Below, piece by piece: positions 1-7,854 of a DNA stretch of 19,900 nucleotides. The notes under the pieces are model-generated. The model saw nothing but the letters and a program-made list of their open reading frames with translations, did no database searches and was not told where the DNA came from. The stretch is from F1-120-MAGs118 sp013360535 (GTDB lineage Bacteria; Planctomycetota; UBA1135; GCA-002686595). Position numbers and translations under genes: made by a program. How positions within the stretch are numbered: the stretch's first letter is position 1; each line of letters opens with the position of its first letter. Location of the stretch: NCBI GenBank assembly GCA_026647215.1, contig JAPKHC010000062.1:1-19900 (forward strand), written 5' to 3'.

Positions 1-134
1 CCAGCATGCCGGCCTCGGTGGCCTCCGCGATCGCGGGGAGGGGGCGAGTCTGAACCTTACGTGAGCAATCTCCAGTGGCGCTCGCGCGAAACGCCGGCGC
101 CAGACAATCACGAGCGGTCGTGAATCATCCGGGC

Positions 135-170
135 TGAGAGCTCGTGAAGAAATGAGGTTACGAGCTCTCA
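135..170. repeat. Inverted repeat, 11-bp arms (hairpin 1 beyond selA)
   Basis: Positions 135-145 (TGAGAGCTCGT) and 160-170 (ACGAGCTCTCA) are perfect reverse complements separated by 14 nt. On the plus strand the right arm is followed by AAAATG-type sequence but no T run, so it is not a textbook terminator in that direction. It is the outermost of three hairpins distal to the selA stop codon and may terminate transcription or stabilise an RNA 3' end. Confidence 0.55.
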
Positions 171-181
171 AAATGCTTGTT

Positions 182-201
182 GCGCCGTCGCCTGACGGCG
201 C
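182..201. repeat. Inverted repeat, 8-bp GC-rich arms (hairpin 2 beyond selA)
   Basis: GCGCCGTC at 182-189 and GACGGCGC at 194-201 are perfect reverse complements with a 4-nt loop. This gives a very stable GC stem between the other two hairpins. Confidence 0.5.
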
Positions 202-209
202 CGGACGGC

Positions 210-235
210 GAGACCGTGAATATCTTCACGGTCTC
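210..235 (-). terminator. Probable selA terminator hairpin (11-bp stem, 4-nt loop)
   Basis: GAGACCGTGAA at 210-220 and TTCACGGTCTC at 225-235 form a perfect 11-bp stem with a 4-nt loop. The stem lies 28 bp beyond the selA stop codon on the minus strand. There is no U tract after it, so the termination role is inferred from position and stability. Confidence 0.5.
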
Positions 236-263
236 TGAGACGGGAACGGCGCGCGCAAGAGCT

Positions 264-1700
264 TCAGCGTGCGCAGGCGAGACGCACGGACTCGACGAGG
301 AGCTCGTCGTCGCCGGGGAGCAGGGAGCGCGGGTCGCAGAGCAACGCATCGTCCTGCACACGGACGAAGGCGGGCGGCTCGGAGCGGCGCAGCGCGGCCG
401 CGAAGGCGGCGGCCTTGAGGCGCTCGTGCGTGAGCCGCACGACGAAAGTCGGCAGGAAAACGCCGGGCGCGGCGCCACTTCCGGGTTGCGAGCGTTCGGG
501 GATCACCTCGACGCGACAACCGGGCAGCTTGCCCAGCGCCGCGGCGAGCTTCTCGGCGCGTGGACGCAGTTCGTCGGCCGTGGCGCGCAGCATGGCGCGC
601 GCGGGAATCTCGTCGCCGCGGCCGGCGAGGTAGAGCTCGAGCGAACGTTCGAGGCCCGCGATCGTGACCTTGTCGAGGCGCAACGCGCGGTAGACGGGAT
701 TCTTGCGCAGCGCGGCGATCGCGGAGCGCTTGCCGACGATCAGACCCGCCTGCGGGCCGCCGAACAGCTTGTCGCCGGAGAAACACACGACGTCGACGCC
801 GCTCGCGACCGCATCGCGCACACGCGGCTCGTCCCCCATCACCTCGGGCAGCGGGCGCACGTCGTCGCCCTCGATCAACCCGGAGCCGAGGTCGAAGGCC
901 GTCGAAAGCCCGATTTCGCGGCCCAATTCCGCCAGTTCCGCCGGAGTGACCTCTTCGGTGAAGCCCTCGACGCGGAAGTTCGACGTGTGCACTTTCATCA
1001 GGAGCGCGGTGCGCTCTCCCGCGGCGTTGCGATAGTCCGAGAGCCGCGTGCGGTTGGTCGTGCCGACCTCACGCAGCACGACTCCGGCGCGCTCCATCAC
1101 GTCGGGCACGCGGAACGAGCCGCCGATCTCGACCAGCTCGCCGCGGCTGACGATCACCTCGTCGCGCTGGCCACGCTTCAGGAACGTGTTGAGCAGCAAG
1201 TATGCCGCCGCGGCGCAGTTGTTGACGACGATGCCGGCCTCGGCGCCGGTCATGCGGCGCAGGAGCTCCGACAGGCGATCGTCGCGCTGGTTGCGCTCGC
1301 CCGACTCGCGATCGACCTCGAGCACGCAGTAGGAGCCGGCGATGCGCCCCATCGCGGCGGCGGCCTCCGGGTGCACCGGCGCGCGGCCGAGGCCGGTGTG
1401 GAGCACGACGCCGGTGGCGTTGACGACGCGCACGATGCCGGCGCGGTGCTCGCGCTCGACACGCGTACGCAGCTCGCTCGCGAGCGCAGTCCCTTCGAGG
1501 CGCGCGGAAAGCGAACTCGCGTCGAGCGTTCCGGCCTTGATCTCGCCGCGCCAGCGCTCGATCAGCTCGCGCAGGAAAGCGAGCCAGACTTCGCGCGCGA
1601 GCTCGCGGGCGAGCGGCTCGAGCCGCGGGTCGTGCAGCAGTTCCTCGATCGAAGGCAGCAGCCGGAAGGCCTCGGCACGGGTGTCAGGTCGCGAGCTCAT
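264..1700 (-). CDS. selA: L-seryl-tRNA(Sec) selenium transferase SelA
   Basis: SelA is a cytoplasmic PLP enzyme that converts Ser-tRNA(Sec) to Sec-tRNA(Sec) using selenophosphate. The 478-residue product is close to the E. coli length. It shows the family hallmarks in order: an N-terminal helical region (LPSIEELL), the VNATGVVLHTGLGRAP segment, the EVGTTNRTR loop, KVHTSNFRVEGF, TAFDLGSGL and the PLP-lysine motif FSGDKLFGGPQAG with Lys about 311. I chose the ATG at 1700 because the upstream in-frame extension is Arg/Gly-rich noise overlapping recJ. This ATG has no Shine-Dalgarno, but TACACT lies 9 nt upstream. The gene is divergent from recJ with 38 bp between starts, and hairpins follow its stop. 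Presence of selA implies selB, selC, selD and selenoprotein genes elsewhere; none is in this window. Confidence 0.96.
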   Translation of the reverse strand: MSSRPDTRAEAFRLLPSIEELLHDPRLEPLARELAREVWLAFLRELIERWRGEIKAGTLDASSLSARLEGTALASELRTRVEREHRAGIVRVVNATGVVLHTGLGRAPVHPEAAAAMGRIAGSYCVLEVDRESGERNQRDDRLSELLRRMTGAEAGIVVNNCAAAAYLLLNTFLKRGQRDEVIVSRGELVEIGGSFRVPDVMERAGVVLREVGTTNRTRLSDYRNAAGERTALLMKVHTSNFRVEGFTEEVTPAELAELGREIGLSTAFDLGSGLIEGDDVRPLPEVMGDEPRVRDAVASGVDVVCFSGDKLFGGPQAGLIVGKRSAIAALRKNPVYRALRLDKVTIAGLERSLELYLAGRGDEIPARAMLRATADELRPRAEKLAAALGKLPGCRVEVIPERSQPGSGAAPGVFLPTFVVRLTHERLKAAAFAAALRRSEPPAFVRVQDDALLCDPRSLLPGDDELLVESVRLACAR

Positions 1701-1709
1701 GGTCGGAAG

Positions 1710-1715
1710 AGTGTA
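1710..1715 (-). promoter_or_regulatory. Putative -10 box of selA (leaderless geometry)
   Basis: On the minus strand this reads TACACT and ends 9 nt before the selA ATG, with no Shine-Dalgarno between. A transcript starting 6-9 nt after the box would begin at or next to the start codon. I see no good -35 element. Confidence 0.4.
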
Positions 1716-1724
1716 GGTCGCGGA

Positions 1725-1730
1725 TAGAAT
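1725..1730 (+). promoter_or_regulatory. Putative -10 box of recJ (leaderless geometry)
   Basis: TAGAAT lies 8 nt upstream of the recJ ATG and no Shine-Dalgarno is present. It sits only 9 bp from the opposing selA box, so the two promoters are essentially back to back and could compete for polymerase. Confidence 0.45.
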
Positions 1731-1738
1731 GCCGCGCG

Positions 1739-3484
1739 ATGTCCCGCCCCTGGAAGCTCCGCCAGCCCCCGACCGACGCCGTGCGCGAGCTGTCCCGGCG
1801 CCACGGACTGCCCGAGGTCGTCGCACGCCTGCTCGCGATCCGCGGCCATGCGGCCGGCGAGGGCACGACGCGGCATCTCGAGGCCAACCTGAATGCGCTC
1901 CACGATCCGGCCGACCTGCCGGACATGGAAGCGGCGGCCGAGCGCATCGCGCAGGCCGTGTCGAACCGCGAGCGCATCCTCGTGCACGGCGACTACGACG
2001 TCGACGGCGTGACGGGCACGGTGCTGCTGATGCGCCTGTTCGCGCTGCTCGGCGCCGACGCCGTGTGGCACATCCCCCATCGCCTCAACGACGGCTACTC
2101 CTTCGGCGCGCACTCGGTGCAGAAGGCGCGCGAGACGGGCGCGAGGCTCGTGATCTCGGTCGACAACGGCACCGCGGCCTTCGCGACGATCGCGGAACTC
2201 GCGGCGATCGGCGTCGACACGATCGTGACCGACCACCACGAGCCGCCGCTGGGGGAGCTCCCGCGTGCGGTCGCGCTCGTCAATCCCAAGCTCGAGCGCT
2301 CGCGTTATCCGTTCCGCGAGCTTTGCGGCGCCGGCGTCGCGTTCAAGCTCGCCTGGGGCGTCGCGCAGCGCATCAGCGGGGCGCGGCGCGTGCGTGAGGA
2401 CCTGAAGCAGTTCCTCGTCGACGCGATGGCGTACGTCGCGGTCGCGACGGTGTGCGACGTGGTGCCGCTCGTGCTCGAGAACCGCGTGCTCGCGCGCCAC
2501 GGCTTCCGCGCGCTCGAAGGAACGACCAACATCGGGCTGCGCGCCTTGCTCGAGTCTTGCGGCCTCTCCACCACCAAGCTCGTGGCCGAGGACGTCGGCT
2601 TCAAGGTCGGTCCGCGCCTGAACGCGGCGGGACGGCTCGACAGCGCGGCGGTGGCGGTCGAGCTCCTGCTCTCGGACGATCCGGGACACGCGAAAGCGCT
2701 GGCGCAGCGACTGGGTGAGCTCAACGACGAGCGGCGCCGCATCGAGTCCGAGCTGTGCGCGCAGGCCTTCGAGCAAGCGCGCGCGTTCGAGGACGCGAGC
2801 GAGCATCCGGTGCTCGTGCTCGCGGGACAGCAGTGGCACCAAGGGGTCGTCGGCATCGTCGCCGCGCGTGTTTCGCAGCGTTTCCAGCGCCCTTCGCTCG
2901 TGATCGGCCTCGACGGCGAGCGCGGCCGCGGCAGTGCGCGTTCGGTCGCCGGCTTCGACGTGCTCGAGGCGATGCACGGCGCGAAGGACCACTTCCTGCG
3001 CTACGGCGGCCACGCGCAGGCGGCGGGCTGCGAGATCGAGGCGACGAGCGTCGACGAGGCGCGTCGCGCGATGTGTGCACGGGCGAGCGAGCTGCTCGGC
3101 GGGCGCACGTACGAGGTGCAGGCGCTGTGGATCGACAGCGAGGTCGCGCTCGAGAGCATCGACGAGCGGCTGATGGCCGAGCTCGACCGGCTGGAGCCCT
3201 TTGGCGCGAACAACGAGAAGCCGGTGCTGGTCTCGAACGACGTGCGGCTCGCGGAGCCGCCGCGCCCGGTCGGCGACGGCTCGCACCTGATCCTCAAGCT
3301 GCGGCGCGGCTCGCGTGTGCTCAAGGCGATGGCCTTCGGCATGGGCGCACGCGTCGGAGAGCTGCGAATGGGCGAGCCGCTGCACGTCGTGCACACACCA
3401 CGCTGGAACTGGTTCCGCGGCGACCGCTCGCTCGAGCTCGTCCTGCACGACTTCCGCGTCGGGCCGCTGCCGACGTACGCCTGA
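1739..3484 (+). CDS. recJ: Single-stranded-DNA-specific exonuclease RecJ
   Basis: RecJ is a DHH-family 5'-3' ssDNA exonuclease acting in recombination (RecF pathway), mismatch repair and base excision repair. The 581-residue product matches the usual length (E. coli 577). Visible motifs are HGDYDVDG with metal-ligand Asp 85, 87 and 89, the DHH triad at 165-167, GPRLNAAGRL from about 291 in the linker to the DHHA1 domain, and GGHAQAAG at about 423-430 in DHHA1. A C-terminal OB-fold region follows (LEPFGANNEKPV to the end). All expected catalytic residues are present, so it should be active. The start is the ATG right after the TAGAAT box; no Shine-Dalgarno is seen. The stop is 6 bp from the convergent kinase-like gene, with no terminator between. 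Confidence 0.97.
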   Translation: MSRPWKLRQPPTDAVRELSRRHGLPEVVARLLAIRGHAAGEGTTRHLEANLNALHDPADLPDMEAAAERIAQAVSNRERILVHGDYDVDGVTGTVLLMRLFALLGADAVWHIPHRLNDGYSFGAHSVQKARETGARLVISVDNGTAAFATIAELAAIGVDTIVTDHHEPPLGELPRAVALVNPKLERSRYPFRELCGAGVAFKLAWGVAQRISGARRVREDLKQFLVDAMAYVAVATVCDVVPLVLENRVLARHGFRALEGTTNIGLRALLESCGLSTTKLVAEDVGFKVGPRLNAAGRLDSAAVAVELLLSDDPGHAKALAQRLGELNDERRRIESELCAQAFEQARAFEDASEHPVLVLAGQQWHQGVVGIVAARVSQRFQRPSLVIGLDGERGRGSARSVAGFDVLEAMHGAKDHFLRYGGHAQAAGCEIEATSVDEARRAMCARASELLGGRTYEVQALWIDSEVALESIDERLMAELDRLEPFGANNEKPVLVSNDVRLAEPPRPVGDGSHLILKLRRGSRVLKAMAFGMGARVGELRMGEPLHVVHTPRWNWFRGDRSLELVLHDFRVGPLPTYA

Positions 3485-3490
3485 AGGCGC

Positions 3491-4357
3491 TCAGGAACAG
3501 CGCGACACGAAGGCGGGCGCCGTCGAGCGCGTGACTCCCAGCCGCACGAGCAGCTCGAGTCGCTCGCGGCGCGTGACGAGCGCGCCGGCGGCATTCGCGA
3601 GCGAGCGGACGAGCTCGTGGCGCTCCGCCGGGCCTTGCGACCGCACGAAACGCGCGTCGACGAACGAAGTGAACGCGATGGCCGGCAGGCGCGTGCGCCC
3701 GAGGCGCCGCTCCTTCAGGAGCATCTGCTCGCTCTGCAGGTTGACGATCTTGAGCGCGACGCAGTCCTCGTCATCGCGCTGCACGAGGAGTGTGTCGAGC
3801 GTGATGCCGGGCAGCGAGACGCCCGCACGCTCGAGCTGCAACAGCGTGAGTTCGAGCGAGTGCAGGGCGCGGCGGCGGTCGGCGCTCTTCGTCACCGTCT
3901 CGAAGAACGTGCGCAGCGAGACGAAGCCCTCGAGGTCGCGCGTCACGAGCACGGACTCGCGGCCGAGCGGCGAAACGCCACGCTCGGCGAGCGCCACGAG
4001 CTGCGGAGTCGCGAGGCCGTGTGCCTGCAGGTGGCACATCACGTTCCAATGCCGTGCGGCGAGGCTCGAGCTGCGCGGTTGCGTGAAACGCGCACGAAAC
4101 CCGGCGAATCCGCCGGAGTGGAAGCGCTGCACGTGGAGCAGGCCCGTGCCGGCGCCCCGCGGCTTCTCGTGCCGGCGCCCGTCGTCATCGGGCGTGCCCG
4201 GCAGCGGAACGATCCAGCGCTCCCCGGCTCGCCGCGCACGATCGCTCGTCACCGTGCGCGGCGGATCCGCGAACAGGTCGTCGAGCGAGCTTGCCCCGAG
4301 CGCCTCGAGCGAGGGCACGTCGGGGGCGAGCTTCAGGAATCCGCGTACCTGGGTCAT
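3491..4357 (-). CDS. WaaP/InaA-like lipopolysaccharide-kinase family protein, probable pseudokinase
   Basis: The 288-residue product resembles the compact eukaryotic-like kinases that phosphorylate lipid A-core sugars (WaaP, InaA, KdkA). Support comes from an N-lobe segment with FxxRF and HWNVMCHLQAHGLATP, an ESVLVTRDLEG hinge-like segment, and a C-lobe segment starting LQLERAGVSLPGITLDTLLV. By alignment from memory, the catalytic HRD-type motif is replaced by LPG, with Gly about 184 in the Asp position. The metal-binding D(L/F) motif is replaced by VNLQS, with Asn about 206. It therefore looks catalytically dead, or uses different chemistry. I chose the ATG at 4357 rather than an upstream one at 4444 that would overlap polA; TATCCT lies 10 nt before it. 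It is divergent from polA and convergent with recJ. The family call is moderate; the loss of catalytic residues is an inference. Confidence 0.7.
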   Translation of the reverse strand: MTQVRGFLKLAPDVPSLEALGASSLDDLFADPPRTVTSDRARRAGERWIVPLPGTPDDDGRRHEKPRGAGTGLLHVQRFHSGGFAGFRARFTQPRSSSLAARHWNVMCHLQAHGLATPQLVALAERGVSPLGRESVLVTRDLEGFVSLRTFFETVTKSADRRRALHSLELTLLQLERAGVSLPGITLDTLLVQRDDEDCVALKIVNLQSEQMLLKERRLGRTRLPAIAFTSFVDARFVRSQGPAERHELVRSLANAAGALVTRRERLELLVRLGVTRSTAPAFVSRCS

Positions 4358-4367
4358 CGGCGTCGAG

Positions 4368-4373
4368 AGGATA
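4368..4373 (-). promoter_or_regulatory. Putative -10 box of the kinase-like gene
   Basis: On the minus strand this reads TATCCT, 10 nt before the ATG at 4357, with no Shine-Dalgarno. The geometry matches the other leaderless candidates in the window, at the long end of the spacing range. Confidence 0.35.
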
Positions 4374-4398
4374 GGAACCACCCGCCCCCATTCCCAGA

Positions 4399-4427
4399 GG
4401 GACAGGTGCGCACGCGAAACGTATCCT
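4399..4427 (+). promoter_or_regulatory. Putative polA promoter (-35 GGGACA, 17 bp, -10 TATCCT)
   Basis: GGGACA at 4399-4404 matches four of six bases of the sigma-70 -35 consensus. It is followed after 17 bp by TATCCT at 4422-4427, which ends 6 nt before the polA ATG. This spacing predicts a leaderless or nearly leaderless transcript, and no Shine-Dalgarno is present. Confidence 0.5.
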
Positions 4428-4433
4428 CCCGCC

Positions 4434-7139
4434 ATGCCGCGCATCTTCCTCCTCGACGGGACCGCGCTCGCCTACCGCGCGCACTTCGCCATGCAGCGCA
4501 CGGGCCTGACGACGCCCGAAGGCCTTCCCTGCGGCGCCACGTACGGCTTCTCGAACACGCTGCGCTCGATCCTTGGCAGCGAGAACCCCGAGCGCATCGT
4601 CGTCGCCTTCGACCCCAAGGGCCCGACGTTCCGTCACAAGCAGTTCGTCGAGTACAAGGCGACGCGCGAGAAGATCCCCGACGAGCTCGTGGCGCAGCTC
4701 GACTGGCTGCGCGACGTGGTGCGCGCGCACGGCATCCCGATCTTCGAGGTGCCCGGCTACGAGGCCGACGACGTGATCGGCACGTTGTCGCTGGAAGCCG
4801 AGAAACGCGGCTGGGACGTGATGATCGTGTCCGGCGACAAGGACATGATGCAGCTCGTCAGCCCGAAAGTGACGCTCTACAACGTGTTCAAGCCCGGCGG
4901 CGGAGTGCTGCTCGAGAGCTTCGAGGCCGTGCAGGAGAAGTTCGGCACCGACCCCGCGCACGTGATCGACGTGCTCGCGATCATGGGCGACGCGTCGGAC
5001 AACGTGCCGGGCGTGAAGGGCATCGGCGAGAAGGGCGCGATCAAGCTGATCCAGCAGTTTGGTTCGGTGAAAGGCGTGCTGGAGCACCTCGGCGAGGTGA
5101 AGGGCAAGCAACGCGAGTACATCGAGCGCGACCACGAGCAGCTCCTGATGTCGCTCGACCTCGTCACGATCCGACGCGACGTGCCGCTCGATCCGGGCTT
5201 CGACGAACTGCCGCACTACGAGCCCGATCCGCAGAAGGTCGCCGAGGTCTTCCGCAGGCTCGGCTTCATCAGCCTGCTCAAGAAGGTCGAGCAAGGCGCG
5301 GCGCAGCAGCAGTCGCGCGACTACCACACGGTGCGCACGGAGGCGGAGCTCGACGGAATGCTCGAGACGCTGCGCACGGCCGGTGCGTTCGCCGTCGACA
5401 CCGAGACCACGAGCCTGTTTCCGCTGGAAGCGCAGCTCGTCGGCGTGAGCCTCTCCTGCGCCGCCGGAACCGGCTGGTACGTGCCGTTCAACCTCGAGCC
5501 GTGCCTGTGCGGCAGTCGCGAGGCGCTGCTCGCACGGATTGCGCCGTTGCTCACCGACCCCACGCTCGTGCGCGTCGGCCAGAACCACAAGTACGACGCG
5601 CTCGTGCTGCGCACCGCCGGCCTGCGCATGCCGCCGATCACGTTCGACACGATGGTCGCGAGCTTCACGGTGCACGGCACGACGCGCCGCCACAACCTCG
5701 ACGACCTCGCGCTCACGTACTACGGGATCCAGAAGATCCCGACGTCCGAGCTGATCGGGAAGGGCGCGAAGCAGATCACGATGGCCGAAGTCGCCGTCGC
5801 GAAGGTCGCCGAGTACGCCTGCGAGGATGCGGACGTCACTTGGCGGCTGTACGAGACGCTCAAGAAGGAACTCGCCGACACCGGCAACGAGAAGCTCTTC
5901 TACGAGCTGGAAATGCCGCTGATTCCGGTGCTCGCGGCGCTCGAGGAGCGAGGCATCCGCATCGACACCAAGCTGATCGAGGAGCTCGGGCGCGAGCTCG
6001 ACGTCGAGATCGAGCGCCACCAGCTGCGCTTCCGCGAGCTCGCGGGCGAGGACGTCAACCTCAACAGTCCGAAGGCGCTCGGCGAACTGCTGTTCGAGAA
6101 GCTCAAGATCCAGGACGCGGCCGGAGTCAAGCGGCCTAGGCGCACGACGACGGGGTATTCGACCGACTACGAGTCGCTCTCGCAGTCTTACGGCGATGTC
6201 GAGATCGTGCAGCACATCCTCGAGTACCGCGAGGTGCAGAAACTGAAGAGCACGTACGTCGACGCGCTGCCGCGTTACGTCAACTCGCGCACCGGGCGCG
6301 TGCACTGCTCGTTCAGTCAGGTGAGCGCGGCGACGGGCCGACTCGCGTCGAGCGAACCGAACTTGCAGAACATCCCGGTGCGCACCGAACGCGGACGCAA
6401 GTTGCGTGCGGCCTTCGTCGCTCGCGAGCCGGATGAACGCGGGCCGTGGACCTTGCTCACCGCCGACTACAGCCAGGTCGAGCTGCGCATCATGGCGCAC
6501 CTCGCAGGCGACGAGCGCATGAAGCAGGCCTTCGCCGACGGCAAGGACATCCACGCCTCGACCGCCAGCGTGATCTTCGACGTCGCCGAGCCGCTCGTCA
6601 CGCGCGAGATGCGCAGCCGCGCCAAGGCCGTGAACTTCGGGCTGCTCTACGGCATGGGCGCCGCGCGCCTCGCGCGCGAGACGGGCCTCACCGTGCCGGA
6701 GGCCAAGCAGTTCATCGAGCGCTACTTCAGCTCGTTCCCGCGCGTGCGCGGCTGGATCGACTCCGTGATCGCCTCCGCGCGCGCCACCGGCCACGTCGAG
6801 ACGCTCTTCGGCCGCCGCCGCCCTATCGCGGACATCAACTCCGAAGAGGCGCGCCTGCGCGTTTTTGCCGAAAATGCCGCGGTGAACACGCCTGTGCAGG
6901 GCTCCGCCGCGGACATCATCAAGAAGGCGATGATCGACCTCGAGGCCGCGCTCGAGCGCTCGGGTCTCGCCGCGCGCATGCTGCTGCAAGTGCACGACGA
7001 ACTCGTGCTCGAGTGCCCCGTGAACGAACTCGAGGCCGCGAGCGCGCTCGTGCGCCGCTGCATGGAAGGGGCTGTGTCACTCTCCGTTCCGCTCAAGGTC
7101 GACCTCGGCCACGGCAACTCGTGGCTCGAGGCGCACTGA
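4434..7139 (+). CDS. polA: DNA polymerase I
   Basis: This is a full-length 901-residue Pol I (E. coli 928). It fills gaps and removes RNA primers during Okazaki-fragment maturation and repair. The N-terminal 5' nuclease domain keeps its acidic residues: Asp 8, YEADD at 109-113, GDKD with Asp 135 and 137, and GDASDN with Asp 186 and 189. The 3'-5' exonuclease domain is also intact: ExoI DTE at 322-324, ExoII NHKYD at 384-388 and ExoIII YACED at 461-465. Proofreading should therefore be active, unlike in some lineages. Polymerase motifs are DYSQVELR (Asp about 678), RSRAKAVNFGLLYG (from Arg about 727) and VHDE (about 853-856). The start is supported by the conserved LLDG opening and by the TATCCT box 6 nt upstream. 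The stop lies 7 bp from the convergent outer-membrane gene. Confidence 0.98.
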   Translation: MPRIFLLDGTALAYRAHFAMQRTGLTTPEGLPCGATYGFSNTLRSILGSENPERIVVAFDPKGPTFRHKQFVEYKATREKIPDELVAQLDWLRDVVRAHGIPIFEVPGYEADDVIGTLSLEAEKRGWDVMIVSGDKDMMQLVSPKVTLYNVFKPGGGVLLESFEAVQEKFGTDPAHVIDVLAIMGDASDNVPGVKGIGEKGAIKLIQQFGSVKGVLEHLGEVKGKQREYIERDHEQLLMSLDLVTIRRDVPLDPGFDELPHYEPDPQKVAEVFRRLGFISLLKKVEQGAAQQQSRDYHTVRTEAELDGMLETLRTAGAFAVDTETTSLFPLEAQLVGVSLSCAAGTGWYVPFNLEPCLCGSREALLARIAPLLTDPTLVRVGQNHKYDALVLRTAGLRMPPITFDTMVASFTVHGTTRRHNLDDLALTYYGIQKIPTSELIGKGAKQITMAEVAVAKVAEYACEDADVTWRLYETLKKELADTGNEKLFYELEMPLIPVLAALEERGIRIDTKLIEELGRELDVEIERHQLRFRELAGEDVNLNSPKALGELLFEKLKIQDAAGVKRPRRTTTGYSTDYESLSQSYGDVEIVQHILEYREVQKLKSTYVDALPRYVNSRTGRVHCSFSQVSAATGRLASSEPNLQNIPVRTERGRKLRAAFVAREPDERGPWTLLTADYSQVELRIMAHLAGDERMKQAFADGKDIHASTASVIFDVAEPLVTREMRSRAKAVNFGLLYGMGAARLARETGLTVPEAKQFIERYFSSFPRVRGWIDSVIASARATGHVETLFGRRRPIADINSEEARLRVFAENAAVNTPVQGSAADIIKKAMIDLEAALERSGLAARMLLQVHDELVLECPVNELEAASALVRRCMEGAVSLSVPLKVDLGHGNSWLEAH

Positions 7140-7146
7140 ACTGGCC

Positions 7147-7773
7147 CTACAGCCCGAATCCCACGAACAGGCAGACCTGCGTCGAGTCCATGTCGCTCGA
7201 ATAGCCGTACAGGTCGACGTCGGTGCCACCGACAAGGCGGACATCGAGCCCGAGCAGCAGCTGGTCGATGCGGTACGAGCATCCAGCGTGCACGTACGCA
7301 CCGAGCGACACGTCCTCGTCCGACGTCGTGTTCCAGCCGCTGTCGCCTTCGAGCGCGACCAGCAGCAGCGTGATCCCTGCGCCGATGTAGGGCTGCAAGT
7401 CGCTCTCCGTGAAGAACGTGCGCCGCGCGCCGCCGTACAGCTCCCAGCTCACGAGCGACACGTCGACGCCGTTCACCGTCGCCGAATCTCCCGCGAGCCG
7501 CGTGCCGACCTCGAATCCGGCCCAAGCGCCCGGTTTCTGCTGCGTGAGCTCGGCCCCGAACACGATCGGCTCGTCCGTCGGCGCCCAGTCGTCCTCGTCG
7601 AGCTGCTGCGCTCCCAGCAGGAACGTCACCTGCCCGCGCTCGACATTCGCAGGCGTCGCAGCGACTGCCGCCGCATCCTCTCCGGTCGCCGCCGACGGAG
7701 CGGGTGGCGGCGTCACCACGATGCAAGCGGTTCCGACGAACGCGACGACGCTGGCGGCGATCGCTGAACGCAT
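7147..7773 (-). CDS. Putative outer-membrane beta-barrel lipoprotein
   Basis: The 208-residue product begins with a hydrophobic signal sequence (about 4-16) and a lipobox-like VGTAC with Cys 17. A Pro/Ala-rich linker follows, then a region of alternating aromatic and Gly-rich strands (for example WAGFEVGTRL, WELYGGARRTFF, LQPYIGAGITLLL, QVCLFVGFGL). It ends FVGFGL, resembling a beta-barrel C-terminal strand. This suggests a small OmpA/porin-like barrel, but I do not recognise a specific family. The ATG at 7773 has a strong Shine-Dalgarno (GAGGAGG) inside a potential hairpin (7774-7799). It is the last gene of the minus-strand block and converges on polA. Confidence 0.6.
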   Translation of the reverse strand: MRSAIAASVVAFVGTACIVVTPPPAPSAATGEDAAAVAATPANVERGQVTFLLGAQQLDEDDWAPTDEPIVFGAELTQQKPGAWAGFEVGTRLAGDSATVNGVDVSLVSWELYGGARRTFFTESDLQPYIGAGITLLLVALEGDSGWNTTSDEDVSLGAYVHAGCSYRIDQLLLGLDVRLVGGTDVDLYGYSSDMDSTQVCLFVGFGL

Positions 7774-7799
7774 GGAAGTCCTCCTCGAATGGGACTTCC
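7774..7799 (-). promoter_or_regulatory. Hairpin overlapping the ribosome-binding site of the OMP gene
   Basis: Reading the minus strand, GGAAGTCC and GGACTTCC form a perfect 8-bp stem around a 10-nt loop, and the right arm abuts the ATG. The Shine-Dalgarno GAGGAGG spans the loop and the first stem bases. The structure could hide the ribosome-binding site, but no ligand or sRNA site is evident. Confidence 0.4.
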
Positions 7800-7854
7800 C
7801 CTGTCTAACCCGTGGATCGTGACCGCGCCGCTCCGTCGAGCTGCGCAGGCGCGC

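Larger units (their letters stand above)
1..263. other. Left-edge intergenic region, no gene supported
   Basis: I cannot support a gene here. Short open frames exist on both strands (for example a plus-strand frame closing at 121-123), but none has a start, a Shine-Dalgarno sequence or recognisable protein content. A minus-strand ATG at 7-5 preceded by GAGG could be the beginning of a gene running off the window, but only a few bases are visible. The segment 135-235 contains three successive perfect inverted repeats, listed separately. I looked for a selenocysteine tRNA next to selA and found no matching acceptor or T arm. Confidence 0.5.

Noticed and set aside
100..240. Possible selC tRNA near selA because of clustered hairpins
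   Set aside because: No acceptor stem, T-arm consensus, TCA anticodon loop or CCA pattern fits the hairpins.
177..1727. A 516-codon plus-strand frame overlapping selA
   Set aside because: The selA motifs on the minus strand are unambiguous; the opposite frame has no recognisable content.
1697..3448. A 583-codon open frame antisense to recJ
   Set aside because: RecJ on the plus strand has every expected motif, and the antisense frame is compositional noise.
4185..6995. A 936-codon open frame on the minus strand through polA
   Set aside because: It is antisense to a fully recognisable polA and is His/Arg/Ala/Leu-rich with no domain. It is a by-product of strong GC3 bias.
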